DNA from: Megamerina dolium
Lineage: Eukaryota; Arthropoda; Insecta; Diptera; Megamerinidae
Reading direction: 5' to 3'
NCBI GenBank assembly: GCA_963854835.1
Contig: OY978525.1
Coordinates: 8,543,540 to 8,607,539 of the forward strand
Length of the DNA: 64,000 bases
The position numbers were made by a program, and so were the translations under genes. The notes under the pieces were generated by a model. That model did no database searches. It was not told where the DNA came from and saw only the letters and a list, made by a program, of their open reading frames with translations. Shown in pieces: positions 45,568 to 55,254 of this stretch (the first letter of the stretch is position 1; every line of letters begins with the position of its first letter).

Positions 45568-46250
45568 CTTACTTACTTATTTATGTGGCCATTACAAACG
45601 AAAATCCATTTAGGTCTAGTATACTTCGCGCGCTAACTCTTTCCTTCGTTGTTAGCTGACGGCAGTTAGAGGTTCCAAGCGCTGACAACTTCTCCAGTAC
45701 TTGATCTTTCCACCGGAGGATAGGTCTGCCTCTTCTCGGTCGTACACCAGCGGGTTCCGAATATAACACCTTTCTAACGTGTTCTTCAATTCGCTCGACA
45801 TGACCGAGCCAGCGCAGCTGCCGAATTTTAATGCGCTTTACTATGTCGGTGTTTTCATACAGCTCATACAGCTCATGGCTGTGCCTGATTCGATATTGCC
45901 ACCAAAGCAAATGGATCCAAAGATCTTGCGTAGGACTTTTCTCTCAAAAACTCCGAGTATTCTTTCACCTCAGGTGGAAATTGTCCAAGCTTCGACGCCA
46001 TATATAAGGACAGGCATGATGAGAGACTCCTAGAGTGTGGTTTTCGTTTCTCTCGAGAGATGGCTTGACTTCTCAGGTGCTTACTTAGCCGAAAATTGCA
46101 CCTATTAGCAAAAGTTATTCTTAGCAATATCTCCAAGCTGACGTCATTATAGGTGTTAATGCTTATTCCAAGTTGGACAAAATTCTTCAATACTTCAAAA
46201 GCGTAGTTATCAGCAATGATGTGATGTGTGTGATGTGTTCGGCTTGCCCT
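45568..46250 (-). mobile_element. 5'-truncated RTE-like element, copy 3
   Basis: The 3' end is CTTACTTACTTATTTATGTGG on the plus strand (TAAG tail units read on the minus strand), followed by the family 3' UTR (CCTAAATGGATTTTCGTTTG on the minus strand). Coding similarity runs to a conserved GAGGGCAAG near 46240, with an internal deletion just after it. The SINE copy f target duplication ends at the tail. A mariner fragment begins directly after its 5' end. Confidence 0.88.
45581..46245 (-). pseudogene. RT C-terminal remnant (RTE-like copy 3)
   Basis: The upstream frame reads FVQLGISINTYNDVSLEI, RITFANRCNFRLSKHLRS, then shifts. The downstream frame gives YRIRHSHELYELYENTDIVK, RQLRWLGHVERIEEH, RRGRPILRWKDQVLEKL and a shortened C-terminus. 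At least two frameshifts are present and the catalytic half is missing. Sequence identity to copies 1 and 2 appears lower than between those two, suggesting an older insertion. Confidence 0.9.
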
Positions 46251-46256
46251 CGTAAA

Positions 46257-46640
46257 GTGGATGGTTTAAATAAAGCTTTTGAGAAAAAACACCCAGAACT
46301 CATAAATAGCAAGGTCATAGAGTTTCATAGCGATTCATAGCCAGACCTGATTTATGATTTAATTTGGTGATTTGTCAGAAGTTGCTGCAGCGTGAATAGG
46401 AAGTCTTGCTATGTCCACGATACTTATCAGATCTTGAGCCATTTGACTACCAGATTACCACAGTTGTTTTGTTCTTTCTAAAACGACTTGAATTCTTATG
46501 AGGCTATCGAATAGAATCTCTTGCAATTCTATACTGGAAAAGACCGGTGGTTAATTTAATGTGTAGCTTCCCCGGAAGATTGATAGGCAAATAATGAAAT
46601 CTTTGGCAGCTTAGTAGTTCAGACCCAAACGAAACCCCGC
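46257..46640 (+). pseudogene. Mariner transposase C-terminal fragment
   Basis: No long open frame is present, but in one plus-strand frame I read GLNKAFEKKHPELINSKVIEF, HSDS and a stop. After a small shift it reads VICQKLLQRE-stop-EVLLCPRYLSDLEPFDYQ. These correspond to the mariner block with the second catalytic Asp (RPELINR..VFHQDN) and to EVLPHPPYSPDLAPSDY with the third catalytic Asp. Both Asp positions are still present, while the N-terminal half is absent. The left edge coincides with the 5' end of RTE-like copy 3, so the retroelement probably inserted into this mariner. No terminus was recognised on the right. Confidence 0.75.
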
Positions 46641-47640
46641 CCTCCCAAAATAAAAGTAGGAGATCCTACGAACCAGAGTAGTTATATTCTATAGATTTTG
46701 AGTTTTTGAATCCGTCGAATCCTTGGATGGATTTCCGGCATCATCCTTAAGCTTTTTTCTAACAAAAAAATCTCATTTTTCAGCTATTTTGCAGGCGTTT
46801 TTATGATTAAAAAGAAACCTAAGGATGATGGTGAAAGCCTAACCACGGATTCGGTATCAGGAACCAAAAATTCGGGAAAAATTATTACTCTGGACCGTCG
46901 GACAGTCTACTTTTGTGTTTTCGGCGGTGCTGTGTAAACGAGCCTTGGTATTGTGCCCCAAAAAGGCATCGTGAATAAGTTAATAGAGCTCGGTAATAAA
47001 TTTCATCACTTTAGTCACGATTCGGGCAATGATAGGGGGTATTTATCGATGTCAGGGGCTTTTAAGTTCATTTTGCATCCCAAAGAAGTAGAGCTATCGA
47101 GGAAGTATGTTGCGAAAAAATGTCGAGGTGTAAAAATTAATGAGGGCTGGACTCGACTCCTTTACGAAAAAACTTAAATTCAAAACTTAAGGTCAACTTC
47201 TCTATCTGTATGTTCAGAAAAAATGTACCCAACCCAAAAAATTATGGGGGTTCGGCCGTACATTTAACCGCCACCCTTGTAATGATTTTGAGTATTTTAA
47301 TGAATTTTTCAATTTCCATCATTTTTTGAGGTATGAATATATACTGCTTGAATATAGGAAGACCTGTGGAACGAAATTAAAATTCGTTGTCTCCTCATAG
47401 GTACTCTCCCAGCGGAACTTGCCTACGGAACTTGCCATCATATTTTAATTTTAGTACGAAGTACATACAAAATTCTATATATTTTTAGTACTTTAATAAA
47501 ATATTGTTAAGCATATACACATTTTCTTGATTAAATTTTTGCTTCATGCATATACATGTATGAACCACTTAAAAATTTATTACTAATTTATCTGTGGCAA
47601 ATTTATACCGTACAATCAAAATGTTAGGGTCATATTGAAT
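46641..47640. other. Unassigned stretch
   Basis: A 74-residue plus-strand frame (46953-47177) is present but I recognise no family. The DNA around it is GC-richer than the surrounding AT-rich sequence and may be further decayed transposon. Confidence 0.4.
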
Positions 47641-47960
47641 TTGTGCTTTCATTTGTCATACCCATTTGACAAAAATAAAGTCATTGAGTTGGAACTCGGT
47701 ATATACGATTATATTCAGTGGCAAATGGACGAGTTCAATAATGGACGAAAAGCGGATGAGACCCTATGCCAACCTTCCATCCAAAAATATGCTTTCTAAT
47801 ATAAATTTTCAGACTTTTAGCACGAATACTCTATATATATAGATATCGTACTGAAGCTCGATATATTTTATCAACAAACGGTGATGCTTGAAAATAGGTT
47901 CTCTCCGATCGGAAGCCCATCTACCATCCAACGTATACTTGCCTGTCTCTAATGTAGAGT
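47641..47960 (+). repeat. Two units of the ~154-bp repeat (array A-D type)
   Basis: AAAGTCATTGAGTTGGAACT, CGGTATATACGATTATATTC, CCAACCTTCCATCCAAAAAT and a second, poorer unit ending CCCATCTACCATCC match the order of segments in arrays A-D. Confidence 0.65.
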
Positions 47961-48465
47961 ATCTTTGTTTTGGAATTACCGAATATATTTCCTTTTCAAA
48001 TATTTTTCTTTTGCATTTTATATTTATATTGTCGATTTATTATTTTTGTGCTCTCATTTCAGTTTGACTGCCGCCAAATATAATTAATCAAAGCACACGT
48101 ATACAGAGTATAATCACATAAAAGTGGAAAATTCGAAAAGAAGAAATTTCTTTTGTCTGTCATATAAAAATGTTGCCAATGGATTTATATTTATGAAGGT
48201 ATTTTTCTTTTTTTCATTTATATTTAGTTATTATTATCATTATTATTATTATTATTAATTTTACTTTTTGCTAAGCAACAAATATTTGCATTTTCAATGA
48301 TTTCCAGAGATGTATGTATATTAAGGTGACTCAAATTTTCAAGATGCGTGATTTAAAGAGAAATATAAAATTATGAAATGCGCTTTAAGCATTTTTTTTT
48401 CCAAAAAGAGTCATGAATAAATTTAATATATGGACCCTGTCTACTTTTTAAATAGATTTTTTATA
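47961..48465. other. AT-rich spacer with (TTA)n
   Basis: A (TTA)n run lies at 48232-48256. Nothing else was recognised. Confidence 0.5.
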
Positions 48466-50025
48466 AAAAATTGCCTCAAAAATTATTTGGACATCAAAAA
48501 CTTTTTAAAATCGACAAATATCCTCATAGCTGCCCTAGTAGCATCCCCAGAGCAGTGAAATGTTTGACCAACTGACTCTACAATATTTCCTTCAATTTTA
48601 GTTATTCTCTTAGGGTGACTTCCATACAAAATTAACTCAAATATATTTGAAAATCGACAAAAATATCCTATAGCAGCTAAAGAATCGTCATTAGAGCAGC
48701 AAATTGTATGACACTCACTACTATTCACTTTGACTCCCCAACATTTGCTTCAAACATATTCACTCTCTATCACCATTCCTTCAGGATAGATCGTGTCATA
48801 CAAAGTGATTCATTGTGGGTACCGAAGCTCTGTGGTTAGTGCGTTGCCCTTCAGATCTGTAGGTCGTGGGTTCAATCCCAGGCTGAAGCACAACAAAATT
48901 TAATATCGTAAACGTTTTTCTTTCGAACGGTGCCCACCTGCCTGCAGGAATTGACAATCCGGCAGTAAGAATGCCAAAAAATTGCCAAAACTAAGTTAAA
49001 GTGATGTCACAAGGGTTCTGCCGTTCGGAACTGGCTAATATAAAGAGGTCCCTTCTAATGAGGTCCAATTTTAACACACGCAACAGTATTAGAATAGAAG
49101 CTCTGTGGTATCACAATGGTCCATTTCTTCCCTAAGTGTGTCCTCTAAGAGACGGGGAAACCACATAACATAACCTAACCTAAGTGATTGAAACTTACTT
49201 GAAAATCGACAAATAAGGCCACAACTACTCAAGAGTCGTTCTTAGAGCAGTGAAGCGTATGATCGACTCCCATTAATTTTTCGTTCCCTACACTTGCTTT
49301 CCACATACTTATTCTCTATCTTCACTGCCGGGGGGGAGTCCTCTACTAAATGTACGTAAAAATATTTGAAAATCGGCATATATGAACAGGAATTGCCCTC
49401 AATGCAGTGAAATGAAGAACCAATCACCATTAATTTTTCCTCCACAATATTTTCTTTCAACTAATCTACTCCCCTATCTCTACCACTTTATGGGGCCTGC
49501 CAAGCGAATCGGTAAATATCCAAATAAATCGCCGAATATTCTCATAGTTGATCGAAAATTGCCTGTAGAGCGGTTAAATGTATGACCGACTGCCATTAAG
49601 TTTTTCTTCTAAGCATTTCTTCGATCCCTTAATAGGGCTACCATAGAAAATGAATATAAACTCAGTTGAAAATCGAACAAATAATCGTGTAGCGGAAGAA
49701 GAATCACCCCCAGAGTATTATAAAGTATGACTCACCCCAATTAATTTTTCTTTGTCAACAGTTACTTCAAACATACTCACCCTCTAGGTCTACGCATTAA
49801 GCGGGCTGTCATACAAATGACCGCAAAAACCAGTGAAACACAAATATCGTCATAGCAGTACAGAAATCGTCGTTAAAGCAATGAAATTTATAACAGAACT
49901 CTATTAATTTCTTTTTCACAATATTTTCTTCGAAGACAGTTACAACTCTATGTCTACTCCTCCAAAAATTGATGCTTTGATAATGCCTGTAGAATCACGT
50001 TTATATATAGAAGATACAACACATA
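48466..50025 (+). repeat. Type-2 ~155-165 bp repeat array, interrupted by a SINE
   Basis: Units show 'AGAGCAGTGAAATGTTTGACC', 'TTCCATACAAAATTAACTC', 'GAAAATCGACAAATA' and 'CCATTAATTTTTC'. Cores fall near 48620, 48796, 49337 (after the SINE), 49499, 49630, 49806 and 49967. These units match those at 41.2-43.1 kb in the same orientation and those at 60.6-62.1 kb in reverse. Confidence 0.75.
48811..49181 (+). mobile_element. tRNA-derived SINE, copy g (type-II 3' end, CCTAA tail)
   Basis: The flanks AAGTGATT at 48803-48810 and 49182-49189 form an 8-bp target duplication. The head has GGGTACCGAAGCTCTGTGG and the B box GTGGGTTCAATCCCAGGC. The body has ATTTAATATCGTAAACG, GTGATGTCACAAGGGTTCTG and CCGTTCGGAACTGGCTAATA. 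The 3' part switches to type II: GTGGTATCACAATGG, AAGTGTGTCCTCTAAGAGAC and ATAACCTAACCTAA. It is inserted inside the type-2 array. Confidence 0.93.
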
Positions 50026-50039
50026 ATGGGTGGTCCACA

Positions 50040-51300
50040 TATAAGTTTCTTTTTATTAATTCAAAAAAATGAAGAAAAATAAATTCTGTCAACCCAGTTT
50101 TCCAAGACCTTGGATTGCGGTTTCTGACTCTGTCTCACGAATGGCTTACTTGATATTTGCTTTAAGCTGCTGAATTGTTAATCGGTAATGGATTGTTCGT
50201 ATAACATCGGTCCTTCAAGGCACCCCTTAAAGTAAAGTCGAATGACGTCAAACCGCAGCTCTGAAGTGACTAATTGACATTGCTGAGACGACTGATAACA
50301 CGATTACCGAATGTGGTATGCGGTGTGTGGCATGGCGTGCCACTGTGCTGAAACCAAATATCGCCCAAGTTCATGTTTTCAATTTCCGGCCACAAAAAAT
50401 CGTTTATAATGCCTTTGTAGCGCTCAACGTTGACCGTAAGGGCAATTTCTAATAGAATTTACAAGATGCAAATGGGCCAATAATGCCATCACTCCAAAAT
50501 CTGCACTAAAATGCCACTATTTGAGAATGCATTGGCTTCTCGAGGATCATGTGCGTGTTTTCCGATCCCTAGATGCGACAGTTAGGCTTGCTAACACAGC
50601 CGCTGAGATGAAAATGTGCTTCGATAAAAAATATGATTTTTCGATCAAAATCGTTGTCCATTTCGAGCTGCTCCAAAGCTCAAACGAAGCGGATGGTCAT
50701 CCCAAGTAACAATCTGCACTTTACAAAAGGCTAAAATACAAGTGCTTGCTTCTATAAGGATTCCGTAGCCATTTCTAAAACCAATTTCAATTAATCGTTA
50801 TAGAGAGGTTTCCAATAGGTATTTAGCGGAAAAAAACCCACAAGTTTTATAGCATAGTATTATAGTTTGAAAGGAAGAACTTTATTAAGCACCCGCTAAG
50901 CTGCTGGATGGAAGTTATTTTGTGAAGCCACATCTATATGGCTTCCATTTGGTCTTTGGAAAAAAAAAATCCAAAAGTTTTATTGCAGTTTGCTTATACA
51001 ATTGAGAGCATCACTCTGATTTTGTAACCTTTATAAGCCATTTTTATCGATGCAAAAATAGCTTCGACCAGCTCAATAATTCTTCAGCCAAAATTTCTTC
51101 CACAAAGCCTTTACGAAGGAAAGAGTTAAGTGAAAATAACTTCTATAGACACTTATCGAAGTGCAATTTGTTATTTGGGATGTGCCTTCAATTGCATGAG
51201 TCCATTGGACTTTGTAAGCGAATAATGCGAGGTCTTGGTGCAAAATTCGCATCAGGCTGGTGTGTGTGTGTGATATGTTGAGTTATTGAGATCGATGGCC
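50040..51300 (-). pseudogene. DDE transposase remnant, split by a MITE
   Basis: Pieces read from right to left on the minus strand: SLMRILHQDLALFAYKVQW (helix-turn-helix region, 51260-51200), the MITE, then EQLEMDNDFDRKIIF and EAHFHLSGCVSKPNCRI with the first catalytic region. ENTHMILEKPMHSQ and WSDGIIGPF follow. After a frameshift come VNVERYKGIINDFLWPEIEN, MNLGDIWFQHSGTPCHT, GNRVISRLSNVN and CGLTSFDFTLRGALKDRCY. This is the insect transposase type with the FLWPEIEDMDLDDMWFQQDGA signature. The second catalytic Asp in WFQQDG has been lost (WFQHSG). Several stops and frameshifts are present, so it is inactive. Confidence 0.82.
50701..51180. mobile_element. ~480-bp MITE-like element nested in the transposase
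   Basis: CATCCCAAGTAACAATCTGC at 50698 is repeated in inverted form at the right edge (reverse of 51163-51183: CATCCCAAATAACAAATTGC). They match at 21 of 24 positions including a shared CACTT. Outside these edges the transposase reading resumes on both sides. The interior is AT-rich and non-coding. Target duplication is at most 2 bp (AT), which I cannot settle because CAT/ATG may belong to the terminal repeat. Confidence 0.7.
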
Positions 51301-51460
51301 ATTCGATGGTTCAGGTTTGAGTCGTACAATTTCGGCAGTCACATGCGTACTGTATGATGATGGTGACCGTGAGTGTTGTCCACTATCATGCCAGTCGTAC
51401 AAGCTCCAGTGGGAAAGAACTGGCACTGTAGAAACAACATATGATAGATCCACCCTGTAT

Positions 51461-52688
51461 GGTGGTTATGTGAGCCTTTGCTTTTACGAAGGCACCTGCC
51501 AATTGGATAGAGGCACCTTCCTTATTGAGTGTGTCCATCAACGACCAAACCTTCACACTGCGCCAAATCCTGGAAAAAATCCACGAAAAGCAAATCGACA
51601 CCCATTATCTGTTCGTCGATTATAAAGCTGCGTTCGATAGCCCGATACGAGATTGCCTATATGCCATCATGTGTGAGTTCGGTATCCCTGCAAAGCTGAT
51701 AAGTCTATGTAGAATGATGTTGAGCAACACGTGCAGTTGCGTCAAGGTAGGAAATGATCTCTGCGATCCTTTATCCTACGAACTCTTCAATTTTGTAATG
51801 AAAGAGGCATTGCGAAAAGCCGTTGTACATCGTCATGGCACTATTTTCTAGAAAAGTGTCCAGCTCCTTGCGTATGCTGATGACATTGATATCATCGGAC
51901 GATGTAAGCGAGATGTTACTGCTGCGTTTTCTGCGATCGAAAGGGAATCAGCGAAGTTGGGTTTGGAGGTGAATGAGGGCAAAACGAAGTATATGCTGTC
52001 CGCGAATAGGAAGACGTGGCTTCTAGGATCCCACGTTGCTGCGGACAGCTATTTTTTCGATGTTGTCAAGGAATTTATTTACCTTGACACCGCCGTTAAC
52101 CGCCGAAAATGATGTCAGCCTGGAGATAAAGCGAAGACTCACTCTTGCTATTAGGTATTACTACGACCTTAGTAAGTAAATGATGTGTAGAGCCATCTCT
52201 CGCCCGACGAAACTGACACTCTACAAGATGCTCATCATACCCACGCTGCTATATAGCGCGGTATCATGGGTTGTGTCGTTGATCGATGCAGCCACGCTTT
52301 GGGTTTTCGATAGAAAGATTTTTCGCAAGATCTGCGGTCCTGTTCGCGTCGGTGACGACTATCGTATTCGAATGAACCACGAACTGTACGATGACATTGA
52401 CATAGTCCAACGCATCACTATTCAGCGTCTGCGGTGGCTAGACCACGTTGTGCGAATGGATGAAAAAGCTCCGCCGAAAAAGGTGTTTGAAACGAAAGCC
52501 TTTGAACGACGACGAAGGGGAAGGCCATACCTCCGATGGTTGGGCCAGGTCGCGGAAGACCTATCTGCGTTTGGTGTAACTGATTGGAGAAGATGGAGAC
52601 GCCTGGAGAGAGCTGCTGAGGTCGGCCGTAACTCGATAACGGATTATAATGGCCATATATGAATGAATGAATGAATGAATGAATGAGG
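51461..52688 (+). mobile_element. RTE-like element, copy 5 (second subfamily, GAAT tail)
   Basis: A perfect 12-bp TCCACCCTGTAT at 51449-51460 and 52689-52700 delimits the insertion. The 3' end reads GATTATAATGGCCATATATG and then about seven GAAT units up to 52686. The motif order is that of copies 1-4, but the coding sequence is clearly diverged and the tail unit differs (GAAT instead of TAAG). This is therefore a second subfamily. The target is the right terminus of the DNA transposon at 50026-51457. Confidence 0.92.
51500..52662 (+). pseudogene. Reverse transcriptase remnant (RTE-like copy 5)
   Basis: RT boxes read DQTFTLRQILEKIHEKQIDT, YLFVDYKAAFDSPIRD (catalytic Asp), KVGNDLCDPLSYELFNFVM, a stop at 51849, then VQLLAYADDIDIIGR (intact YADD), EVNEGKTKYMLSANRK and FIYLDTAVN. 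After a frameshift near 52100 come ENDVSLEIKRRLTLAIRYY, a stop, MLIIPTLLYSAVSW, IFRKICGPVRVGDDYRIRMN, RLRWLDHVVRMDEKAPPKK and RRRGRPYLRWLGQVAEDL. The conserved RQGD..S box is missing between LCDP and LSYE, a small internal deletion. The endonuclease domain is absent. Confidence 0.93.
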
Positions 52689-52700
52689 TCCACCCTGTAT

Positions 52701-53860
52701 TATAGGTACGTGTTGTATGTATTACATATACGAGCATGCATGTAGTAAGTAAGAAGAGTAAGAATTTTTATTTGATTTTTATTATTTTGTAGTATTTGGC
52801 TTTATGTCATTTTTATTATAATCAATATGCAGAATAGAAGATAGAGTTGGGTGAATGCGTTTATACAAATAAATAATAAATCTTGAACATGTTAAATTCG
52901 TCAGATAACATCAGAAAATTAGACCCGTTCTTTATCATTAATTTTACGATTACGATTACATATATTTTTATATTTATGACTCTGAGTTCGATATTTTTTT
53001 CTCTTATTCAAGGAAATATATGATATTTATTCTGTCATTTGAAATCGACTAATATGTACAAGAAGAGCAGCTATTTCAAGGTTCTATGGAACTATGTGTG
53101 TGTGTGTGTGTGTATCAGATTTCTTGTGCTATATTGAGGAATTTGTGGTATATATTTTTTCCCCCCTTTATTTTTTGAAGTGCATATACAAATATATTTA
53201 TAGCTATTGTATATTTTCCATGATACTTATTCTGTCAAATAATACTAAAATAATTTCCTTTTTCATTAAGAGCCCATTATGATTTGGTTACTAAAGAGAG
53301 GTATTTTTTTTTTTTTTTTTTTTTGTTTAGATGTACTAGTATAAATGTAGTTAATGCGTGTATGTGGCTGTGTCATAATAATTACATATTCGCGTTAACC
53401 GCATACATATTGTTTTATTAATCAGTTGGTAGTTGTAGCAAAACCACAATTTGACTACTTATTGTACATATATTGTATTTTATTTATTAACAAACACATA
53501 ACTTCACTCTATCTCTCTCTCTCTCTCTCTCTGTCTTTCCATATAGGCATATATACACTTTGTATATTTGATATACTATTCAATATACTTTATGTGGCTT
53601 AATGAGCTTTTATAGTGTTATGTTGAATATGTGTTGAAATCCATTTATACCAAAATACATACAATTACATACAATCATATATGAAGGTATTGAATTTATT
53701 CTTCCTTACTCATTTTGCATTATATAGTTTAGTACAAAAAATTGTTGGCATACTTTAAGGCATTAGTTCTCAAGCTATGTTATGCGAATGATGAAGGATT
53801 AATAGCTTTCATCGGTTTACACAAAGCTGAATAATTTTCTGTATGGAATTTGGAGAGGCT
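52701..53860. other. AT-rich stretch with microsatellites
   Basis: (GT)n at 53094-53114, a T-run at 53305-53325 and (CT)n at 53511-53532. No gene was recognised. Confidence 0.55.
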
Positions 53861-53864
53861 CAAA

Positions 53865-54985
53865 TTAAAATAAGCAACCTGACAAGGCTGCCTGACGGAA
53901 GGAATTTTCTCTGAAGCCTGGAAAAGGCAGAGGCTAGTTCACATCTGTAAAGTCAAAGGCATTGGTTCATGCTCTGATCACGGTTGAAAAACTACCGAAA
54001 AGAATGCTGAATCTCCGCCTCTAAACAGCAATAAATATAGCCGGTGGCATGTCTGAACGTCAACATGGCTTCAGATCAGGCAGATCCACAATCGGAGCCA
54101 TCGAGAATGTAGTGAAGAACGTTAACATCGCCACTGGAGATCTGTTGTACTAATCGCTATGCTCTATGTAAAAAATAATTTCAACCGTGCAAGAACCAAC
54201 ACGATGGACACACTTGAGCGGCGTTTTAAGGCATGCGCCTACCCAATGAAGATGATTTAAAAGATCGTGAGCTGATCCGCGACACCAGCAAAGGCGAACA
54301 AAGGAAATAAATAAATTCTGGTAAAGGCAGAGGCTGGTTCTCATCAGTCAAGGCAAAGGCCTCTGTTCATGCTCGACCCAGTTGAAATACTACCGGAGAG
54401 AATGCTGAAACTGCGGCTCTCAACAGCAATAAGTATAGCCGTTGGCATGCTTGAACATCAATATAGCTTCAGTCAAGAACGTTAACATCGCCACTGGAGA
54501 CCTGTTTTACTATGCTCGATGTAAAAAATAATTTTAACAGTACAAGGACCAACATGATTGATGCACTTAAGCGGCGTTTTAAGGCATGCGCCTACCCAAT
54601 GAAGATGATTTAAAAGATCGTGAGCTGATCCGCGACACCAGCAAAGGCGAACAATGGAAATAATTAACCTCAGGCGCCGGACAAAACTCGAACAAAGGAT
54701 TTGTGGAATGACAATTACGATGGGCACAACTCAAGCATGCAGCGCTATCGTTGATGGCAAACATCGGTAGACGACCACTTGCTATCAGAAGAAAACTTCT
54801 CATAGACACGATCCTTTCGGTCTTACTAATAAACAGCAACGAAGTGTCGTCGAACACACTACAAGTCGAACGCCGGCGAAACATATTGGCCAAAGTGCAG
54901 AGAACCACACCTTTCCGCGTAGCCTCAGCACGTACGTACGACCAGCACAAATAGCTTGAGATGCGACGATGCTCGTAATATCGTA
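53865..54985 (+). pseudogene. R1-like non-LTR reverse transcriptase remnant with internal tandem duplication
   Basis: Unit 1 (53910-54310) reads EGIFSEAWKRQRLVHICKV, then QHGFRSGRSTIGAIENVV and, in the next box, YVKNNFNRARTNTMDTLERR. Unit 2 (54318-54660) repeats the same stretch from GKGRGWF onward, with LDVKNNFNSTRTNMIDALKR. In unit 1 the first catalytic Asp of box A is Tyr (LYV), while unit 2 keeps it (LDV). After unit 2 the thumb/C-terminal part follows (LMANIGRRPLAIRRKLLI, VLLINSNEVSSN, LQVERRRNILAKVQRT, RVASARTY). The order and the GFR.GRSTI..I motif fit the R1/LOA group of non-LTR elements. The YADD box is not found; it should lie between unit 2 and the thumb, so it is deleted. Confidence 0.8.
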
Positions 54986-55254
54986 AATGACATGCGTGGA
55001 AATATGGTGTAGTAGACCATTTGGAGAAGTAAATTATTGTATAACACAGCTACTCTCTGGGCGGGGGTATTTCTGAAAATACTTCTTCAATGTGCTTATT
55101 TGGCGATGCGCAAATAGATGATACAAATCATCATACCTTTTTCGTGTGCGAGAGGTGAAAAAAAAAAGAATGCAGAACCCGAAAAGATAAGTTGGGGTTG
55201 TTGAACGACGAAAATGTCGGGAAAAATACAGTAAATAGCAAAGAAGATTGGTCA
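54986..55254. other. Short unassigned spacer
   Basis: It may still belong to the R1-like remnant; nothing can be read with confidence. Confidence 0.35.

Larger units (their letters stand above)
50026..51457 (-). mobile_element. IS630/Tc1-mariner-type DNA transposon carrying nested insertions
   Basis: The left terminus (ATGGGTGGTCCACATATAAG) and the reverse of the right terminus (CAGGGTGGATCTATCATATG) are imperfect inverted repeats. They are flanked by TA at 50024-50025 and 51458-51459. The minus strand encodes a decayed DDE transposase across most of the length. A ~480-bp MITE (50701-51180) interrupts the transposase. An RTE-like element sits at the right boundary, its target duplication including the transposon terminus. 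Without the MITE the element would be about 950 bp, so part of the 5' half is also missing. Confidence 0.78.

Noticed and set aside
46953..47177. 74-residue plus-strand frame in GC-richer DNA
   Set aside because: No family recognised. It could be part of a decayed transposon, but there is nothing to support a gene.
54751..54950. Overlapping 123-residue minus-strand frame with RCA/CRS-rich sequence
   Set aside because: It is the antisense shadow of the R1-like thumb region read on the plus strand.
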